A stretch of 64,000 bases of DNA, from assembly GCA_965212245.1 (NCBI GenBank), contig OZ243107.1:62001-126000 (forward strand), read 5' to 3'. Below are positions 1-7,321 of the stretch, in pieces. Position 1 is the stretch's first letter; every line of letters starts with the position of its first letter. Position numbers and translations under genes: made by a program. Source of the DNA: CAKZNE01 sp040222435 (lineage in GTDB: Bacteria; Bacteroidota; Bacteroidia; Flavobacteriales; Schleiferiaceae). The notes below the pieces were generated by a model that was not told the origin of the DNA, did not search any database, and saw only the letters and a list, made by a program, of their open reading frames with translations.

Positions 1-1082
1 AAATCCTCGTTTTTACTTCTGGTAAAGCTTACCTGGCTTGAGCCTGTACAATAAAGAGCAGGCAGAACAGCCGACCCTGCCTCACAACCAAATCCTGAGA
101 TGTGTAGAACATATACATCCTCACTGGCCAGGATATGCAGATCCGGGTTCCCTAAAGACACTTCATACTGATCTCCTTTATTGAGAGTTACAGCAGCTGT
201 TGCAGAACCGTTTAGAAACACGTCCGTATTGTTCCTTACAGCTGTAATGTATACCTTATCGCTTAACGAAAAGCCTCTTAAATTCTGAAAAAAGCCCTTA
301 ACAACGATGTATTCATTACCAATAACACTTACAGGAATTAACTGATCTCCCATTATATCCCTACAGCCTCCGTAAGACATGTTATAACCTGAATCATCGG
401 ATATAGTAACCGCTATAGGTTTATCACTGTTAATTTCAGAACCGTATAGATGATTTACTCCTAAATTAGAGATGGCCCGGGCTGAGTAGGTTTGCCCACG
501 ATCCAATACAATGGAAAACGTTGAACCTGCGGTATGCCCAACTATATCATTGGAAGGTGTTATGCTAATTGTGGTAGCATCTTCACTGGCAACTAGCTCA
601 AAACTTGAGTAGGGAGCCGGAGTATATGCCGTGGAATTATTCCAGAATGTCTGTGCCGGTACTATGAAATGGGTTCCTAAAGCATTATGAGCCTTCAGTG
701 AAAATATATCAGTATTGTTTCCATTTGACTTAACCTCATAATAAGCACTAATGTCTGTTGTACTTTCTATAAGCAGCCCGTAATTCAAAACAGAATTTGC
801 GGGAGTATTCTCTATGGTTGAAATATATGTAGTGAGATCCGTTGATTGGGTTTGATTAGACCCCAGATTAAACGTAATAGGTGTAAAAGATGTATTGGCC
901 GGCTGGCTTATTACTACAGTAGCCGGATCAGAATAAGTTGATACTCTCAAAAAAATAGGTTTATCAGAATGACCCGAGGTAACATCTGGTGCTACAAACC
1001 AAAACTCAGTGCCACGCTGCCCCAATAACGAATGGCTGCCTAATGAAATAGCAAGCAAAAAAATGAGGTAATAGTTATTCAA
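1..1082 (-). CDS. IgGFc-binding-domain surface protein (N-terminal part; continues beyond left edge)
   Basis: About 360 codons of a secreted protein whose 3' end lies outside the window. The start is a TTG at 1082..1080; an in-frame TAA lies 12 bases upstream and no ATG is available, so TTG is the only reasonable start. A signal peptide (NNYYLIFLLAISLGSHSLLG) is followed by the family hallmark GTEFWFVAPDVTSGHSDKP, typical of the IgGFc-binding N-terminal domain in Bacteroidota adhesin-like proteins. Related proteins usually end in a gliding-motility or T9SS sorting domain, which cannot be checked here. The role is probably cell-surface. A TAnnTTTG box and an 8-bp-arm palindrome lie in its upstream region. 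Family assignment is fairly firm; function is unknown. Confidence 0.8.
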   Translation of the reverse strand, partial: MNNYYLIFLLAISLGSHSLLGQRGTEFWFVAPDVTSGHSDKPIFLRVSTYSDPATVVISQPANTSFTPITFNLGSNQTQSTDLTTYISTIENTPANSVLNYGLLIESTTDISAYYEVKSNGNNTDIFSLKAHNALGTHFIVPAQTFWNNSTAYTPAPYSSFELVASEDATTISITPSNDIVGHTAGSTFSIVLDRGQTYSARAISNLGVNHLYGSEINSDKPIAVTISDDSGYNMSYGGCRDIMGDQLIPVSVIGNEYIVVKGFFQNLRGFSLSDKVYITAVRNNTDVFLNGSATAAVTLNKGDQYEVSLGNPDLHILASEDVYVLHISGFGCEAGSAVLPALYCTGSSQVSFTRSKNED

Positions 1083-1097
1083 GTCTTTTTCCCTTTA

Positions 1098-1118
1098 AAA
1101 TACTATTTAGTAGTATTT
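1098..1118 (-). promoter_or_regulatory. Perfect inverted repeat in the leader of the IgGFc-domain gene
   Basis: AAATACTA-N5-TAGTATTT, two perfect 8-base arms, lies between the TAnnTTTG box (1125..1132) and the TTG start (1082). It could be an operator or a leader hairpin. It is AT-rich, has no U tract pointing away from a gene end, and so is not a terminator. Function is inferred only from position. Confidence 0.35.
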
Positions 1119-1124
1119 ACCCTA

Positions 1125-1132
1125 CAAATATA
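1125..1132 (-). promoter_or_regulatory. Bacteroidota -7 box for the IgGFc-domain gene
   Basis: TATATTTG on the minus strand matches TAnnTTTG, 42 bases before the TTG start. No TTG -33 element sits at the usual 17-23 spacing, so confidence is moderate. Confidence 0.45.
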
Positions 1133-1425
1133 TGTTAAAAAAACAATACTCCCTAATTTCTCAACTATTAACCAGAAAGTTCAATTTATGCGTTAAATTG
1201 ATTATACGCCTCCTTATTTACGGTAACCAATTCAACATTACACATAATAAGATTTTATAAATCAATAATTTACATACCAATTATTATCTTGATCTGGTTA
1301 TACCACTGATTCATAAACGAAATAGAGCTACTTCTGGACCGAATAAGATTTGAAGTTTTTTTCTGTCAATCTTATACTACAGGATAAAATACTCCTGATT
1401 TAAAACTGAAGGGTGTTTTACCTAC

Positions 1426-2253
1426 TTAAAGAAAAGAGGCCATCTGGCCCTGAAGATCAGCAGCAGCATGGGATGCAGCTTCGGCAAAATCTACGCCCTG
1501 TGATGCATAGATGATACTTCTGGCGGAATTGATAAGAAGATTAGGGGATTCTCCCATACCATTTTCCATAACCCCTTTTAAATCACCACCTTGTGCGCCT
1601 ACACCGGGGATTAAGAGAAAATGCTCAGGAATAACGGCTCGAACCTTTTGTAAGTATTCTGATTTGGTTGCACCTACCACGTACATCATGTTTTCATCGG
1701 AACCCCATTCCTGACTAATGCGAAGAACTCTCTGAAATAACATTTCCGGCTCCGGTTTATGGTAAGTATTGAGGCCTGCTGTTTGAAAGTCAGTTGCTCC
1801 GGGATTAGAAGTAAGTCCCAGCAAAATAACCCATTTATTCTTTACCTGTAAAAAAGGTTTAACGGAGTCTGAGCCCATATACGGAGCTACTGTGATACTA
1901 TCAAAATTCAACCCTTCCAGAAAAGCCTTTGCGTACCTTAAGGAAGTATTTCCAATGTCACCCCGCTTGGCATCCGCTATTGTAAAAATTTCGGGGTAGT
2001 TTTCATTGAGGTAATCAATGGTCTTCTCCAGACTTTGCCAGCCCTTCACGCCATAAGCTTCATAAAAAGCAGTATTGGGTTTATAGGCTACTGTATACTT
2101 ATGTGTGGCTTCAATTATGGCCTTATTAAACTCAAAAACAGGATCTTCAGCATCTTTAAGATGTGATGGAATCTTATCAATATCCGTATCCAGCCCTACA
2201 CAGAGCATGGATTTTTTAGCCTTTATCTGTTCCTGAAGTTCTTGTTTGGTCAT
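1426..2253 (-). CDS. pyrF: Orotidine 5'-phosphate decarboxylase (OMP decarboxylase)
   Basis: Catalyses the last step of de novo UMP synthesis, OMP to UMP, in the cytosol. The 275-residue protein has the active-site series of the longer (type 2) PyrF family: Asp22 in CVGLDTD, Lys58 in AYKPN, and the catalytic DAKRGDIGNT with Asp94, Lys96 and Asp99. A phosphate-binding region (LLIPGVGAQGG) lies near the C-terminus. It is the last gene of the purM-prfA-pyrF operon, 5 bases after prfA, so it is probably cotranscribed with them. Confidence 0.95.
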   Translation of the reverse strand: MTKQELQEQIKAKKSMLCVGLDTDIDKIPSHLKDAEDPVFEFNKAIIEATHKYTVAYKPNTAFYEAYGVKGWQSLEKTIDYLNENYPEIFTIADAKRGDIGNTSLRYAKAFLEGLNFDSITVAPYMGSDSVKPFLQVKNKWVILLGLTSNPGATDFQTAGLNTYHKPEPEMLFQRVLRISQEWGSDENMMYVVGATKSEYLQKVRAVIPEHFLLIPGVGAQGGDLKGVMENGMGESPNLLINSARSIIYASQGVDFAEAASHAAADLQGQMASFL

Positions 2254-2258
2254 GGTTA

Positions 2259-3332
2259 TTAAGCTTCTGATCCCTCTTTCAAACGTTCGGCATTTTCAGC
2301 CATTTTTAGTTCATCAATAAACTGCTGGACATCTCCGTTCAGGACATCGTTGAGGTTATAAACCGTCATATTTACGCGGTGATCCGTAACCCTTCCCTGT
2401 GGGAAGTTATAGGTACGGATCTTAGCTGAGCGATCTCCTGTAGACACCATGGATTTCCGCTGACTGGAAACCTGTTCATTGTGTTTTCGCAATTCCTGCT
2501 CATAAAGCTTAGTTCTGAGCATTTGCATCGCACGCTCACGGTTTGCAAGCTGTGAACGTTCAATTTGACATACCACCACAATTCCCGAAGGTTTGTGCGT
2601 AAGTTGCACTTTGGTTTCTACTTTATTTACATTCTGTCCCCCGGCACCTCCTGAACGGGAGGTTTGCATTTCCACATCAGCGGGATTAAGCTCTACGTCT
2701 ACTTCCTCAGCTTCCGGTAAAACTGCTACCGTAGCCGCAGAAGTATGGACACGTCCCTGGGTCTCTGTATCCGGAACCCGCTGTACGCGGTGCACCCCGG
2801 ATTCAAACTTCAGAGTACCAAATACATTTTCACCCATTACTTCCATTACTACTTCCTTGTAACCTCCAACGGTACCTTCACTAACATCCACCACCTGGAA
2901 TTTCCAGCCTTTTTGCTCAATATACCTGGTGTACATCTTATAAAGATCACCTGCAAAAAGAGAAGCTTCATCTCCACCGGTACCAGCCCTGATCTCCAGA
3001 ATGGCATTCTTGGAGTCTTCAGGATCCTTGGGAATAAGCATCCACTTGATCTCTTCCTCCATTTTTTCGAGAGCCGGTTCGTTCTCCTCGAGTTCCATCT
3101 GTGCCATTTCCTTAAGTTCAGCATCATTACCATTGCTGATTATTTTCTTTGCTTCAGCAATGTTGGATTTAAGCTCCAGGTATTCCTTGCGGATCTCAAC
3201 CAGCGGCTCAAGTTCCTTATACTCTTTGTTGAGTTTGATATACCGTTGCTGATCGGATATAATATCAGGTTGAATAATGAGATCGTTTACCTCATCAAAA
3301 CGTTGTTTTATAGCATTCAGCTTATCTTCCAT
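2259..3332 (-). CDS. prfA: Peptide chain release factor 1
   Basis: Terminates translation at UAA and UAG. The 357-residue length is normal for RF1. The peptidyl-tRNA hydrolysis motif GGQ is at residues 231-233 (SGGAGGQNVNKVET), and the codon-recognition tripeptide of the RF1 type, PDT, is at 187-189 in RVQRVPDTETQGRVHTSA. RF1 has PxT here whereas RF2 has SPF, so the RF1 call is firm. It lies 6 bases downstream of purM and 5 bases upstream of pyrF, in one operon. Confidence 0.96.
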   Translation of the reverse strand: MEDKLNAIKQRFDEVNDLIIQPDIISDQQRYIKLNKEYKELEPLVEIRKEYLELKSNIAEAKKIISNGNDAELKEMAQMELEENEPALEKMEEEIKWMLIPKDPEDSKNAILEIRAGTGGDEASLFAGDLYKMYTRYIEQKGWKFQVVDVSEGTVGGYKEVVMEVMGENVFGTLKFESGVHRVQRVPDTETQGRVHTSAATVAVLPEAEEVDVELNPADVEMQTSRSGGAGGQNVNKVETKVQLTHKPSGIVVVCQIERSQLANRERAMQMLRTKLYEQELRKHNEQVSSQRKSMVSTGDRSAKIRTYNFPQGRVTDHRVNMTVYNLNDVLNGDVQQFIDELKMAENAERLKEGSEA

Positions 3333-3338
3333 AATCTC

Positions 3339-4517
3339 TTAACTGTACATAAATTCACCCTTCTCACTGCGGATAGTCAGCTTCTTTTCAGCAGACTCTT
3401 CCACCCTGCCCACTATCCGGGCCTCCACATTGAACTTCCCAGCAATGGCTATAAGACTTTCAGCTGCATCAGGATCACAATACAACTCCATGCGGTGCCC
3501 CATATTAAAGACCTGGTACATTTCCTTCCAGTCGGAACCAGAAGACTTCTGGATGAGATCAAACAAAGGAGGAACTGGGAAAAGCTGGTCTTTAATTACA
3601 TGAACTTTATCTACAAAGTGCAATACTTTAGTTTGTGCTCCCCCGCTGCAGTGTACCATTCCGTTAATAGCCGGGCGATGTTGTTTCAGCATTTCCCGTA
3701 TTACAGGAGCGTAGGTTCTGGTAGGCGATAATACCAGCTTACCAGCATCCAAAGGTGTTCCTTCCACGGCATCGGTAAGCGCAGCCTGACCTGAATAGAC
3801 CAGGTGCTCCGGTACAGCCGGGTCAAAGGATTCAGGATATTTAGCGGCCAGAGCCTTCGTAAATACATCGTGTCGTGCGGAAGTAAGCCCATTACTTCCC
3901 ATACCACCGTTGTATTCTTTTTCGTAGCTGGCCTGCCCAAAACTTGCCAGGCCTACTATCAGATTTCCAGCCTTGATGTTTCCATTATCAATAACATCAC
4001 TTCTTTTAAGACGTGCAGTTACGGTACTATCTACTATAATAGTTCTCACCAGGTCTCCTACATCTGCGGTTTCGCCTCCGGTAAGAATAATTTCAATTCC
4101 ATGCTCAGCTAACTCATCCGCCAGCTCCCGGGTGCCTTCAATAATAGCAGCGATCACCTCTCCGGGAATCAGGTTCTTGTTTCTACCGATGGTAGAGGAT
4201 AAAAGAACAGGTTCATTTACTGCTCCTACGCACAAAAGATCATCCAGGTTCATAACCAGGGCGTCCTGTGCTATGCCTTTCCAAACGGAAAGGTCTCCGG
4301 TTTCTTTCCAATACATATAAGCCAGTGAAGACTTTGTACCGGCCCCATCGGCATGCATAACCACACAGTGTTCTTCACTGCCGGTTAAATAATCTGGGAT
4401 GATCTTACAGAATGCATAAGGAAACAGACCTTTATCCATATTCTTTATGGCATTGTGTACATCTTCCTTTTGAGCTGAAACGCCCCTTCCGCTATATCGG
4501 GATGTTGATTGATCCAT
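3339..4517 (-). CDS. purM: Phosphoribosylformylglycinamidine cyclo-ligase (AIR synthetase)
   Basis: Converts FGAM plus ATP to AIR in purine synthesis. The 392-residue protein belongs to the slightly longer Bacteroidota branch of PurM. Visible motifs are the nucleotide and substrate loops HADGAGTKSS (DGAGTK at 57-62) and GGETADVGD (147-155). It is the first gene of purM-prfA-pyrF. The ATG lies only a few bases beyond the terminator of the upstream OmpA-family gene, and a TAnnTTTG box overlaps the terminator tail, so the mRNA may be leaderless or nearly so. Confidence 0.94.
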   Translation of the reverse strand: MDQSTSRYSGRGVSAQKEDVHNAIKNMDKGLFPYAFCKIIPDYLTGSEEHCVVMHADGAGTKSSLAYMYWKETGDLSVWKGIAQDALVMNLDDLLCVGAVNEPVLLSSTIGRNKNLIPGEVIAAIIEGTRELADELAEHGIEIILTGGETADVGDLVRTIIVDSTVTARLKRSDVIDNGNIKAGNLIVGLASFGQASYEKEYNGGMGSNGLTSARHDVFTKALAAKYPESFDPAVPEHLVYSGQAALTDAVEGTPLDAGKLVLSPTRTYAPVIREMLKQHRPAINGMVHCSGGAQTKVLHFVDKVHVIKDQLFPVPPLFDLIQKSSGSDWKEMYQVFNMGHRMELYCDPDAAESLIAIAGKFNVEARIVGRVEESAEKKLTIRSEKGEFMYS

Positions 4518-4521
4518 CTTG

Positions 4522-4554
4522 CAAAAATAAAAAAAGCGCTCCCGGTTTTAACAA
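4522..4554 (-). promoter_or_regulatory. Promoter of purM embedded in the preceding terminator
   Basis: On the minus strand, TTG (4554..4552) and TATTTTTG (4529..4522) are 22 bases apart, matching TTG-N17..23-TAnnTTTG. The -33 element lies in the terminator loop and the -7 box is made of the terminator T tract. Initiation 5-8 bases after the box would fall at or next to the purM ATG (4517). Confidence 0.55.
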
Positions 4555-4565
4555 CCGGAAGCGCT
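4523..4565 (-). terminator. Intrinsic terminator of the OmpA-family gene
   Basis: Minus strand: AGCGCT plus CCGGT arms pair across a short loop (hairpin 4535..4565), followed by a T-rich tail (4534..4523). It lies 21 bases after the stop codon of the gene at 4586..7135. Confidence 0.88.
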
Positions 4566-4585
4566 ATTAAAGTTATTTAAGATCG

Positions 4586-7135
4586 CTACTTTATACGTAC
4601 CCAGAATCCAGGCTGAAGATTGCGGTCATCAACCTCAGGATTCAGCTCTTCAAGGGTATCATCATCCATATCAAGCTTACGGGCAATATCTTTAAAATCC
4701 TGGCCCCTGCGCTCCACTTTGTAATGTGTAGCATCCCATTGTTCGTAATTACCATCAGGAGTAACTTTTAACTGCATTCCTTCAAACGGACGCACACCCC
4801 TTAAACCCCCGTTTAACTCCTTAAGTGTACGGATGTCAATATTATTCTTCCGTGCAATTACACCAAAACTCTCCCGGCCTTTAATAATATATATATCACC
4901 AGGTGCATTGGCTTCTGCCTCTTTTTGCTTCAGAATATCAGCCGGGTTCACGGCATCTGGTTTATCCAGCCCACCGGCAGGTACGTAATCATCACGTAGT
5001 ACTTTAAAGTCTGTTCTACGGTTAATCTGGTTGGCTATCTCCTGTTGCTCGGGAGTAAGAGTTTTAATAAACCTCTCCGTAAGAGTTACATTTTCAGGAA
5101 GTTTATCTGATCCATAACCGCTATAATTTTCGGCTATTTTAAAAGGCTCGGTTTCACCCATTCCCTTGGCCACCATACGGTCTGCCACAACCCCTTTTGA
5201 AACCAGGTAGGAAACGCAGGTATCGGCCCGTTTCTGAGATAATACACGGTTTCTTTCATCACTATCCCGGTAATCCGTATGCGAGCGGAGCTCAATAACG
5301 AAAGTAGGGTTGTTATTCATAATAATCACCACTGAGTCAAGTGAGTTACGTGCTTCAGGACGGAGATCCCATTTACCAAGGTCAAAGAATACGTTTGGCA
5401 ATACAATAGGGTCTTCGATAGGATCCAGTGCTTTATTTAAGCGCAGTGTATGAATAAACTGGGTTTCAGAAGGCAGATACTCAAAAGCTGAGATCGGGAT
5501 TCCAATGGTAGTTACATCACCGGTATTGGTAATAAACTTTTTCTTTTCAAAGGTGAGCTTGTAGTTTACATCCTTTTTGATCTTCTCTTCTTCAAAAATG
5601 TAATACCCGTCTTTGTCTGCTATAGTCTCAAGGCTGGTACCATCAGATCCGTCCAGTTTTACCGTAGCTTCAGGAATGGGTTGAAGGGTTTTGGAATTGG
5701 TAACCACACCCTCCAGTTTAAATACCAAAGGAGTTTTAAACACAGCATAAATATCATCACTACCCTGACCACCTTTACGGTTACTGGAAAGAAAACCCCT
5801 CTGAGTATCACCCGGTTCAAAAACCAAATGAAAATCATCCCAGTTGGTATTGATTGGGAACTGCATATTTTCGGCTTTAGCATCAGCCAGAGGCATACCG
5901 TCTTCCCCTACTTTAATTCTGAAAATATCCAGGCCACCCATGCCCGGCAGACCATTAGAGGAAAAATAGAGATAGCCATCATTGTGTGCAAATGGGTAAT
6001 ATTCGTCTCTGTCAGTATTTACCTTAGGGCCCAGGTTTTTAGGTGAGTTCCAGGTTTTACTTCTGCGATCATAAGTGGTTACGTAAATATCACGGCCACC
6101 CCTTGAACTGTAGTCGGTAGAAACAAAGTATAAAAGCTCATCATTAGGAGACAGGCTGGGATGCCCCACGTTAGAACTGCTATCGGCACCTATAATAACA
6201 GGTTCTGGCTTACGCCATGATTTACCTACTTCTTCAGTTGTCCAAATGGAGCAACCTAATTTTTTATCCTTCTCACGCACGCATCGGGTAAAATACAATG
6301 TCTTCTTCCGGCTGTCAAAACACGCGGTTCCTTCACTAAACCCGGTATTCACAATATCTTCTTCGTCAATGGGAACAGGAACGGACCATTTTAATTCAGT
6401 TACATCTAAAAGTTCGTCCTCATCGCGTCCGGGCCTGCGACCTCTGCTCTTACGTTCAGCGGAAGTGGTGAAGAGGTCCATAAAGGTTTCACCTGTCCAT
6501 CCATCTTCTTTGCTGCCAGTAGCTTCCTCCCGGGAAGAAGCAAATATGAGCACATCATTTTCACGCATATCACCACCGTAAATAGCACTAAAGTCCATAT
6601 AACGGGTGTTTATCTCTCTCATATTACTTACCTGATACAGGCTGGGACTATTTTGCCAGGCAATAGCCTGACGGGTGGACTCAATTCCAACCTCGCCCAT
6701 TGGGTCAGTTGGGTTGACCTTTTTATACTCCTGGTATGCTTCTATTGCTTCCTCATATTCGCCCTGCGCCTTTAGCATATCTGCGAAGTATAATTGGGCC
6801 ACAGGGTCCTTATAACCAAGCTTATAAGCACGTTGGTAATTTCTTTCAGCTTCTTTATACTCATTGACGTTGCGGTAGCTTTCAGCCAGCTTAAAAAGTA
6901 CTTCTGTTTTAGCCTCCCTTCCGCTGACGTCAGATAAAGCTCTTTTTAAGAGCTCAATGGCCAAAGTATACTCACGCGCATCATACGCCTCGTATGCTTT
7001 TTCCACGTCCTTGTCAACTGGTTTTTCCTTTTTTTGGTTAGTCTGGTCTTGGTTGGGTTCCTCCTCCTGCGCAAAATTTGGTGTTGAAAATAAGGTAGAT
7101 AAGATTAGAAATACTCCCCAGTAAGGTATTCTCAT
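4586..7135 (-). CDS. PorE-like periplasmic protein: TPR, propeller, carboxypeptidase-regulatory-like, OmpA and two LysM domains
   Basis: An 849-residue exported protein with signal peptide MRIPYWGVFLILSTLFSTPNFAQ ending near residue 23 in FAQ. In order: TPR repeats (about 45-160, ALxLLKRAL and EAERNYQRAYKLGYKDP-type helices), WD40-like PD40 propeller blades (about 250-470, e.g. GHPSLSPNDELLYFVS and YFSSNGLPGMGGLDIF), a carboxypeptidase-regulatory-like beta domain (about 495-570), an OmpA peptidoglycan-binding domain (about 605-700, VFFDLGKWDLRPEA and RSHTDYRDSDERN), then two C-terminal LysM-like repeats. TPR-propeller-CRD-OmpA is the layout of PorE, a T9SS component that anchors to peptidoglycan. 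The LysM pair would add a second cell-wall anchor. The T9SS role is inferred from architecture, since paralogues of this layout exist. A near-consensus promoter and a strong terminator make it monocistronic. Confidence 0.82.
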   Translation of the reverse strand: MRIPYWGVFLILSTLFSTPNFAQEEEPNQDQTNQKKEKPVDKDVEKAYEAYDAREYTLAIELLKRALSDVSGREAKTEVLFKLAESYRNVNEYKEAERNYQRAYKLGYKDPVAQLYFADMLKAQGEYEEAIEAYQEYKKVNPTDPMGEVGIESTRQAIAWQNSPSLYQVSNMREINTRYMDFSAIYGGDMRENDVLIFASSREEATGSKEDGWTGETFMDLFTTSAERKSRGRRPGRDEDELLDVTELKWSVPVPIDEEDIVNTGFSEGTACFDSRKKTLYFTRCVREKDKKLGCSIWTTEEVGKSWRKPEPVIIGADSSSNVGHPSLSPNDELLYFVSTDYSSRGGRDIYVTTYDRRSKTWNSPKNLGPKVNTDRDEYYPFAHNDGYLYFSSNGLPGMGGLDIFRIKVGEDGMPLADAKAENMQFPINTNWDDFHLVFEPGDTQRGFLSSNRKGGQGSDDIYAVFKTPLVFKLEGVVTNSKTLQPIPEATVKLDGSDGTSLETIADKDGYYIFEEEKIKKDVNYKLTFEKKKFITNTGDVTTIGIPISAFEYLPSETQFIHTLRLNKALDPIEDPIVLPNVFFDLGKWDLRPEARNSLDSVVIIMNNNPTFVIELRSHTDYRDSDERNRVLSQKRADTCVSYLVSKGVVADRMVAKGMGETEPFKIAENYSGYGSDKLPENVTLTERFIKTLTPEQQEIANQINRRTDFKVLRDDYVPAGGLDKPDAVNPADILKQKEAEANAPGDIYIIKGRESFGVIARKNNIDIRTLKELNGGLRGVRPFEGMQLKVTPDGNYEQWDATHYKVERRGQDFKDIARKLDMDDDTLEELNPEVDDRNLQPGFWVRIK

Positions 7136-7169
7136 AGTATTGCGATATCTAATATATTATGCAGTTGTG

Positions 7170-7197
7170 CTAAAATAATCAATTATTCGAAATGCAA
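7170..7197 (-). promoter_or_regulatory. Probable promoter of the PorE-like gene
   Basis: TTG (7197..7195)-N17-TATTTTAG (7177..7170) on the minus strand; the -7 box differs from TAnnTTTG at one base. It lies 34 bases before the ATG. Confidence 0.4.
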
Positions 7198-7261
7198 TTT
7201 GTAAAGTTCAAACGCCTCTCCAATAAAGGATTTCGCCACGAATATAAGATTTGAAAACAAT

Positions 7262-7300
7262 AAAGCCACCCTATCTTGATTTGAATAGGGTGGCTTTTTT
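7262..7300 (-). terminator. Terminator downstream of glnN (symmetric hairpin)
   Basis: AAAGCCACCCTAT pairs with ATAGGGTGGCTTT across a short loop, 25 bases after the glutamine synthetase stop. The minus-strand tail is T-rich, and the plus-strand tail has a T6 run, so it could also stop antisense transcription. Confidence 0.85.
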
Positions 7301-7321
7301 CTAAAATATGTTTAAAACTTA

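Larger units (their letters stand above)
1083..1425. other. Intergenic region of 343 bp
   Basis: AT-rich stretch between the IgGFc-domain gene and the 3' end of pyrF. Apart from the promoter box at 1125..1132 and the palindrome at 1098..1118, I see no ORF, RNA gene or convincing terminator. The 3' flank of pyrF has only a weak hairpin followed by T-rich sequence. Confidence 0.5.

Noticed and set aside
2745..3731. Open plus-strand frame of 328 codons
   Set aside because: It lies antisense to prfA and purM, both of which have complete catalytic motifs; the translation has no family resemblance.
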